The translations under genes were made by a program, and so were the position numbers. The notes under the pieces are model-generated. The model was not told where the DNA came from. It worked only from the letters and a program-made list of their open reading frames with translations, and did not search any database. From the NCBI GenBank assembly GCA_013290035.1, contig JABCYT010000241.1, positions 1 through 6,030 of the forward strand: 6,030 nt of DNA, in the 5' to 3' direction. Source of the stretch: Alphaproteobacteria bacterium (GTDB taxonomy: Bacteria; Pseudomonadota; Alphaproteobacteria; Reyranellales; Reyranellaceae). Numbering within the stretch: position 1 is the first letter of the stretch; each line of letters starts with the position of its first letter. Positions 1 to 6,030 of the stretch are shown here, in pieces.

Positions 1-27
1 AATTATATCAGGGGCTTAATTGTCCCC

Positions 28-55
28 TTGCCGTCTGGAACAAAATAGGTACATT
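28..55 (+). promoter_or_regulatory. Candidate recA promoter (-35 TTGCCG, -10 TACATT)
   Basis: A -35-like hexamer TTGCCG at 28-33, preceded by C as in many alphaproteobacterial promoters, is followed after 16 bp by a -10-like hexamer TACATT at 50-55. This is the best housekeeping-sigma match upstream of recA. It would start transcription near position 62 and leave a leader of about 65 nt. The SOS-box-like repeat at 38-52 lies in the spacer and runs into the -10, which is where a LexA-type repressor would block RNA polymerase. The assignment is by eye, and both hexamers depart from consensus. Confidence 0.5.
38..52 (+). promoter_or_regulatory. Putative LexA (SOS) box upstream of recA
   Basis: The sequence reads GAAC, seven bases (AAAATAG), then GTAC. 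Alphaproteobacterial LexA is known to bind a direct repeat GAAC-N7-GAAC (or GTTC-N7-GTTC on the other strand), unlike the palindromic CTG-N10-CAG box of Escherichia coli. The left half matches fully and the right half differs at one base. The spacing, the A/T-rich spacer, and the location over the candidate -10 and 75-89 bp before the recA start all fit SOS repression of recA, relieved when RecA filaments trigger LexA self-cleavage. Binding itself is inferred. Confidence 0.65.
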
Positions 56-68
56 GGCGTCACCCCCA

Positions 69-110
69 GCGGACTTATCCGCATTGCCGCTCCCGACAGG
101 GGCGTGGGAG
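69..110 (+). other. recA mRNA leader with two short stem-loops
   Basis: Between the candidate promoter and the ribosome binding site are two short inverted repeats. The first is GCGGA (69-73) and TCCGC (78-82) around a four-base loop. The second is CTCCC (90-94) and GGGAG (106-110) around an eleven-base loop, ending four bases before the purine-rich Shine-Dalgarno region. Five-base stems arise easily by chance in GC-rich DNA. I record them because the second abuts the ribosome binding site and could affect translation, but no riboswitch class is recognisable. Confidence 0.25.
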
Positions 111-114
111 AACG

Positions 115-120
115 AGGAGA
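115..120 (+). promoter_or_regulatory. recA ribosome binding site (AGGAGA)
   Basis: AGGAGA lies six bases before the ATG at 127. It selects that codon over the in-frame ATGs at 136 and 163, which would sit 15 and 42 bases from it. Confidence 0.8.
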
Positions 121-126
121 CAGCCA

Positions 127-1200
127 ATGTCCGCAATGCTGAAAGTGGTCGAAAAAGAAGGCATGGAAAACAAGAACAAGGCGCTGGATGCCGCCCTCGC
201 CCAGATCGAGCGCGCCTTCGGCAAGGGCTCGATCATGAAGCTCGGCCAGCGCGAAGCCGTGGAGATCGAATCGATCTCGACCGGTTCGCTGGGCCTCGAT
301 ATCGCGCTCGGCATCGGCGGCCTGCCCAAGGGCCGCGTCGTCGAGATCTATGGGCCGGAAAGCTCGGGCAAGACCACGCTGTCGCTGCATGTCATCGCCG
401 AATCCCAGAAGAAGGGCGGCACCTGCGCCTTCGTCGACGCCGAACACGCGCTCGACCCGGGTTACGCCAAGAAGCTTGGCGTCGATATCGGCAACCTCCT
501 GATCTCCCAGCCCGACGCCGGCGAGCAGGCGCTCGAGATCGCCGACACGCTGGTGCGCTCGGGCGCCGTCGACGTGCTGGTGATCGATTCGGTGGCCGCC
601 CTGGTGCCGCGCGCCGAGCTCGAAGGCGAGATGGGCGATTCGCTGCCCGGCCTGCATGCCCGTCTGATGAGCCAGGCGCTGCGCAAGCTCACCGCCTCGA
701 TCTCCAAGTCCAACACCCTGGTCATCTTCATCAATCAGATCCGCATGAAGATCGGCGTCATGTTCGGCAGCCCCGAGACCACGACGGGCGGCAATGCGCT
801 GAAATTCTACGCCTCGGTCCGCCTCGACATCCGCCGCATCGGCGCGCTGAAGGACAAGGACGAAGTGGTCGGCAACGCCACGCGCGTGAAGGTGGTGAAG
901 AACAAGGTGGCGCCGCCGTTCAAGGTCGTCGAGTTCGACATCATGTACGGCGAGGGCGTGAGCAAGACCGGCGAGCTGATCGACCTCGGCGAGAAGGCCG
1001 GCGTCGTGGAGAAATCGGGCTCGTGGTATTCCTACGACGGCCAGCGCATCGGCCAGGGCCGCGAGAACGCCAAGACGTTCCTGCGGGAGCATCCCGAAAT
1101 GGCGGCGGCCATCGAGCAGAAAGTACGCGCCAACGCCGGCATCGTCGCCAACGCCCTGATGGACGGCGGCAAGGAAGACGACGAGGAGGACGAGGCCTAG
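127..1200 (+). CDS. recA: RecA recombinase
   Basis: RecA is the ATP-dependent strand-exchange protein of homologous recombination and the co-protease that triggers LexA cleavage in the SOS response; it acts in the cytoplasm on single-stranded DNA. The protein has 357 residues (E. coli 352) and is complete. Visible features: Walker A GPESSGKT at 76-83 with Lys82, catalytic Glu106 in VDAEHALDP, Walker B ending in Asp154 (VLVIDS), Gln204 in [12 protein letters not shown], the DNA-binding loop with [11 protein letters not shown], and an acidic C-terminal tail (EDDEEDEA). These match E. coli Lys72, Glu96, Asp144 and Gln194 with a constant offset of 10, which reflects an N-terminal extension common in alphaproteobacteria. 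No intein or interruption is present. The start at 127 is supported by AGGAGA six bases upstream. It is a single-gene unit with its own terminator at 1270-1309 and a putative LexA box at 38-52. Identification is secure. Confidence 0.99.
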   Translation: MSAMLKVVEKEGMENKNKALDAALAQIERAFGKGSIMKLGQREAVEIESISTGSLGLDIALGIGGLPKGRVVEIYGPESSGKTTLSLHVIAESQKKGGTCAFVDAEHALDPGYAKKLGVDIGNLLISQPDAGEQALEIADTLVRSGAVDVLVIDSVAALVPRAELEGEMGDSLPGLHARLMSQALRKLTASISKSNTLVIFINQIRMKIGVMFGSPETTTGGNALKFYASVRLDIRRIGALKDKDEVVGNATRVKVVKNKVAPPFKVVEFDIMYGEGVSKTGELIDLGEKAGVVEKSGSWYSYDGQRIGQGRENAKTFLREHPEMAAAIEQKVRANAGIVANALMDGGKEDDEEDEA

Positions 1201-1269
1201 TCCTCGTCTTTCTCTCCCTCATACGACATTTCTGGTTCTAGCGGCTCGGATCCCCTGTCTCCGGTCGCC

Positions 1270-1309
1270 GGGCGGTGCTGTCCCCCCACGCGCAGCACCG
1301 CCCACTTTT
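1270..1309 (+). terminator. Rho-independent terminator of recA
   Basis: A perfect 11-bp inverted repeat, GGGCGGTGCTG (1270-1280) and CAGCACCGCCC (1293-1303), closes a 12-base loop. Two bases later comes a run of four T (1306-1309). A strong GC stem followed by T residues is the classic intrinsic terminator on the plus strand, 70 bp after the recA stop. The T-run is short, and it also lies inside the left arm of the next palindrome (1301-1346). On the minus strand the stem has no T-run after it, so it should not terminate the convergent gene. Confidence 0.75.
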
Positions 1310-1346
1310 AATGGGCACGCCCAAGGGCGTGCCCATTAAAAGTGGG
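1301..1346. repeat. 46-bp near-perfect palindrome (22-bp arms)
   Basis: The left arm (1301-1322) is the exact reverse complement of the right arm (1325-1346), with only AA (1323-1324) between them. Key segments are CCCACTTTTAAT, GGGCACGCCC and their complements. With a one-base bulge at 1347 the pairing extends three more base pairs (CCG 1298-1300 with CGG 1348-1350). The GC core is flanked outside by TTTTAAT and ATTAAAA, so on neither strand does a T-run follow the full stem, and it does not look like a standard terminator by itself. Its left end overlaps the recA terminator by three stem bases plus the T-run. It could be a REP/MITE-like element, a bidirectional RNA-stabilising or terminating structure between convergent genes, or a protein-binding site; the sequence does not decide. 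Confidence 0.85.
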
Positions 1347-1356
1347 GCGGGCGGCA

Positions 1357-1374
1357 GCGCTTGTAATCAAGCGC
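1357..1374. repeat. Small perfect stem-loop, 7-bp arms
   Basis: GCGCTTG (1357-1363) and CAAGCGC (1368-1374) form a perfect stem around TAAT. It lies in the gap between recA and the convergent cysteine-cluster gene, on the 3' side of both. No T-run follows on either strand, so it is not a standard intrinsic terminator, though it could protect the 3' end of the minus-strand transcript. Confidence 0.5.
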
Positions 1375-1379
1375 GAGTC

Positions 1380-1397
1380 GCGGCCGTCCGCGGCCGC
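1380..1397. repeat. GC-only stem-loop, 7-bp arms
   Basis: GCGGCCG (1380-1386) and CGGCCGC (1391-1397) pair around TCCG. It is the first hairpin met by a transcript leaving the minus-strand gene that ends at 1444, but no T-run follows it. In GC-rich DNA such a repeat can occur by chance, so this is structure only with no assigned function. Confidence 0.35.
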
Positions 1398-1443
1398 TGT
1401 CCCGCACAGCGCAGAAAAGATATGGATGGCGCCGCCGCGATTC

Positions 1444-2136
1444 TTATGAAGCCGAGAATCCGCGGAGAAACCGCTGCACCCATTCCGGCCCTGGCCGCCG
1501 CTTGGCCTTGCGCGGACGAGAGCGACTCCAGTCCATTAGGAGCGCGAGCGGGAACCAACCGTCCTTCTCATCCTGCAGGCCCCGCGCCGCCATCGAGACT
1601 TTCGGCACCGCGACCGGCGTCACGCCTTCCTGGCGCTCCCCGGCGCAAAGCTCGGCCGGCGACGTCACGAGATATTCGCGGCACACCAGCGGCCGCTCGG
1701 GATGGATCGAGCAGCTCTCGTCCTCGAGGAACGGGCAGGCGATGCGGGCCGCGAAGTAGGCAACCGAAAGCTCGCGATCGCTGCGTTCGCCGCGCTCCTT
1801 CAGCCCGGCCTTCTCGATCGCAGCCTCCGCCGCCGCAAAGCGCGCCGAAAGTGCGCGGCGCCGTTCGGCGGGCATCGCCTCGACGAGCTGCAGCAATCGC
1901 TCGCCCTCGGTGCGCGACACCGGCACGAGCTGGCGGCAGCAGGCGCCGCAGCCCTTGCGGCACGATACCGTGTGGCCCGCTTCGGCCGCCTCGACCACGG
2001 CGTTCACCAGGCCTTGCAGGGCGGGCACGATCTCCGCGGCCGGCACCGGTGCAGTCGGCACGGTGATCGGATGGGCGATCCTCAGCCTGCCCACGGTGAG
2101 GCGCAGAGTGGCCGTGGAGTGGCCGGAATCGGCCAT
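1444..2136 (-). CDS. YkgJ/UPF0153-family cysteine-cluster protein
   Basis: This 230-residue protein carries the signature of the CxxxCxxCC (YkgJ, UPF0153) family, proposed to bind zinc or an iron-sulfur cluster through conserved cysteines; the biochemical role of these proteins is not established. The first cluster is CRKGCGACC (Cys59, 63, 66, 67). The second is spread over CPFLEDESC, HPERPLVCREY and AELC (Cys134, 142, 152, 164). The two are separated by a charged, probably helical stretch at about 75-125. The first 35 residues and the basic C-terminus (about 205-230) are less typical. No signal peptide or membrane segment is visible, so it is probably cytoplasmic. The ATG at 2136 has GGGAGGA (2152-2146, minus strand) about nine bases upstream. 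It converges on recA and diverges from alaS across 56 bp. Family membership is well supported; function is unknown. Confidence 0.92.
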   Translation of the reverse strand: MADSGHSTATLRLTVGRLRIAHPITVPTAPVPAAEIVPALQGLVNAVVEAAEAGHTVSCRKGCGACCRQLVPVSRTEGERLLQLVEAMPAERRRALSARFAAAEAAIEKAGLKERGERSDRELSVAYFAARIACPFLEDESCSIHPERPLVCREYLVTSPAELCAGERQEGVTPVAVPKVSMAARGLQDEKDGWFPLALLMDWSRSRPRKAKRRPGPEWVQRFLRGFSAS

Positions 2137-2192
2137 AAACCGCTATCCTCCCGTTCTGGACGAAGCCCGAGGCCGCACGCTACAAGGCCCGC
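2137..2192. promoter_or_regulatory. Divergent control region between the cysteine-cluster gene and alaS
   Basis: Only 56 bp separate the two divergent start codons, so any promoters here must overlap or reach into the genes. I see the minus-strand ribosome binding site GGGAGGA (2152-2146) and a weak plus-strand AAGG (2184-2187), five bases before the alaS ATG. No convincing -35/-10 pair is visible on either strand. The alaS promoter may lie partly inside the 5' end of the neighbouring gene. Confidence 0.4.
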
Positions 2193-4858
<2,666 letters not shown>

Positions 4859-4862
<4 letters not shown>

Positions 4863-5242
4863 GGATCACCATCCTTCTCGCGGCCGCAGCTCTTGCGTCG
4901 GCGTCGTTCGTGTCGGCTTGCGCGCCCAAAAGCTACACCATGCAAGGCAAGGACGCCGAGCAGATGACCAAGGACGAGTCGGAATGCCGCGCCCAGGTCC
5001 GCGAGATCGCCCAGAGAGACCGCAACATCGAGGATCAGCGCCGCTCGGTGTTCGAAGGCGAGCGCGAGCGCTTCGGGCAACAAGAGCTCTACACCACCAT
5101 GGACAACCAGGGTTACCAGAACAACGTCGCTCGCTTGACGGCGCGCTGCATGGAGGCCCGCGGCTGGGTGCCCAAGCAGCAGGGCGGGCTGGGTGCGTGG
5201 TGGCAGCGCGTGTCGACCTTCAACACGCCGCTCGGCAAGTAG
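4859..5242 (+). CDS. Small predicted lipoprotein of unknown function
   Basis: This encodes 127 residues with a clear lipoprotein signal: a basic Arg2, a hydrophobic Ala/Leu-rich stretch at 3-17, and the lipobox Val18-Ser19-Ala20-Cys21. Alanine follows the lipidated cysteine, not aspartate, which by the usual Lol rule predicts outer-membrane anchoring on the periplasmic face. The mature part (about 107 residues) is hydrophilic and probably helical in the middle (about 33-75, rich in Glu, Arg and Gln). Two further cysteines, Cys43 and Cys97, could form a disulfide in the periplasm, and the second sits in an RCMEARGW segment of a kind seen in other small secreted proteins. I do not recognise a named family. 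The start overlaps the alaS stop by ATGA, so translation is probably coupled to alaS. The permease gene begins 18 bp after its stop. Coding status is well supported by the signal peptide and its packing. Confidence 0.82.
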
Positions 5243-5260
5243 CCGGCGCTTGCGCTGGCG

Positions 5261-6030
5261 ATGATCTACGCCGTCCTCGTCGTCGTCGGCATCATCACCG
5301 GCATCACGGCGGGGATGTTCGGCTTCGGCGGCGGCTTCGTCATCGTGCCGCTGGTCTATCACTTCTTTCCCGCCTACGACCTGCTGGCTGCCTCGGACCG
5401 CGGCTACCTGCTGCAGGTCGGCGTCGCCACCTCGACCTCGGTCATGATCGTGGGCACGATCTACTCCTCGTTGAAGCATCACCTGGCGGGCAACATCGAC
5501 TGGTCGTCGGTGTTTCCGCTGGCGGCCTATATCGGCATCGGCTCGGCGATCGGCGCCTACGTCGCCACCGTGGTGCCGGGTTCGTGGATAAAGCTCTTCT
5601 TCATCCTCTACATCCTGGGCGTGATCGCCGACTGCCTGCTGCGCCAGGGCTTCATGCAGGATAGCGACGGCCATGAGTTCCATCACATGAGCCGTCCGGT
5701 GGAATTCCTGGCCGGCCTGGTGATCGGCGCCATCGCCAGCCTCCTGGGGGTCGGCGGCAGCGTCATGACCGTGCCGCTGATGCGCCGCCACGGCGCGCGC
5801 ATGAAGAACGCCGTGGCCATGGCCAACCCGCTCAGCTTCCCCGTCGCCATCCTCGGCACGCTGACCTATGTGCTGGCGGCACGGCATCACCACGTCGATC
5901 TCGGCCCGACTACCTGGGCTTCGTCCACCTGCCGTCCTTCGCCATCCTCTCGGCCTGCTCGGTCGTCGGCGTCGAGCTTGCGGTGCGCACCTTGCCCAGG
6001 ATCCCTGACAAGGCGCATGCCGTGATCTAT
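5261..6030 (+). CDS. TauE/SafE-family membrane permease, partial, apparent frameshift
   Basis: This is an inner-membrane permease of the sulfite exporter TauE/SafE (formerly DUF81) family, whose members export sulfite, sulfoacetate or related anions; the substrate here is not predictable. The frame from ATG 5261 shows the family's paired half-repeats: TAGMFGFGGGFVIVP (16-30) with ATSTS (56-60), then ASLLGVGGSVMTVP (159-172) with AMANPLSFP (186-194). Hydrophobic segments lie near 3-20, 25-36, 50-68, 84-105, 110-127, 149-173 and 186-206. After Gly215 this frame becomes Ser/Arg/Pro-rich and non-membrane, ending at a TGA at 6023-6025. From 5908 another frame (-1) continues with family-like DYLGFVHLPSF and SVVGVELAVRTLPRI, and stays open to the window edge. 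The sequence therefore appears to lack one base near CCC 5905-5907. This may be a real mutation (pseudogene) or a sequencing error. The gene runs off the right end. The upstream ribosome binding site is weak. Confidence 0.88.

Noticed and set aside
10..28. Inverted repeat AGGGG / CCCCT near the left edge as a terminator for an upstream gene
   Set aside because: The stem is only five base pairs with a nine-base loop and no T-run follows. It also overlaps the recA -35 element. The upstream gene is not in view, so there is nothing to support termination.
16..1092. 358-codon open frame on the minus strand opposite recA
   Set aside because: It is fully antisense to recA, its composition is the usual shadow pattern, and no motif or ribosome binding site supports it.
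1201..1443. tRNA, small RNA gene or CRISPR array in the hairpin-rich gap
   Set aside because: The stems are simple inverted repeats with no cloverleaf, no T-loop motif and no regularly spaced direct repeats. Terminator and palindrome calls explain the structure.
1275..2066. 263-codon plus-strand frame opposite the cysteine-cluster gene
   Set aside because: It starts inside the recA terminator and its product is Arg/Pro/Ala-rich low-complexity sequence. The minus-strand frame carries the conserved CxxxCxxCC signature and a ribosome binding site.
5250..5252. TTG as an alternative start of the permease gene
   Set aside because: It is out of frame with the permease reading frame. ATG at 5261 directly precedes the first membrane segment and is the best available start.

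Overview
The window is chromosomal DNA of a GC-rich alphaproteobacterium. Three things point there: RecA has a short N-terminal extension before the conserved Met-Glu-Asn-Lys-Asn-Lys-Ala-Leu block, a GAAC-N7-GTAC element resembling the alphaproteobacterial LexA box lies in the recA promoter, and recA and alaS are close neighbours. Coding sequence strongly prefers G or C at third codon positions, so most long frames on the opposite strand are shadows. I cannot name the genus from the sequence.

Layout from left to right. Positions 1-126 hold the recA control region: a candidate sigma-70-type promoter, an SOS-box-like direct repeat between and over the promoter elements, a leader of about 65 nt and a good ribosome binding site. 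recA is complete at 127-1200 (+). A gene-free stretch at 1201-1443 is rich in stem-loops: a recA terminator, a 46-bp near-perfect palindrome that shares the terminator's T-run, and two smaller hairpins. A cysteine-cluster protein of the YkgJ/UPF0153 type is on the minus strand at 1444-2136, convergent with recA and divergent from alaS. alaS (alanyl-tRNA synthetase) is complete at 2193-4862 (+). It overlaps by ATGA with a small predicted lipoprotein gene (4859-5242). A TauE/SafE-family membrane permease follows 18 bp later (5261 to beyond the right edge) and appears to carry a -1 frameshift near 5907.

Working together: recA is an SOS-regulated DNA repair gene standing as its own transcription unit. 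alaS, the lipoprotein gene and the permease gene are co-directional and closely packed, so they are probably co-transcribed, although no shared pathway is evident. There is no recX between recA and alaS, where many gammaproteobacteria have it. The YkgJ-like gene occupies that place on the other strand.

I see no phage, CRISPR, insertion-sequence or defence genes and no convincing undescribed system. The points most worth a second look are the 46-bp palindrome behind recA and the apparent frameshift in the permease gene.
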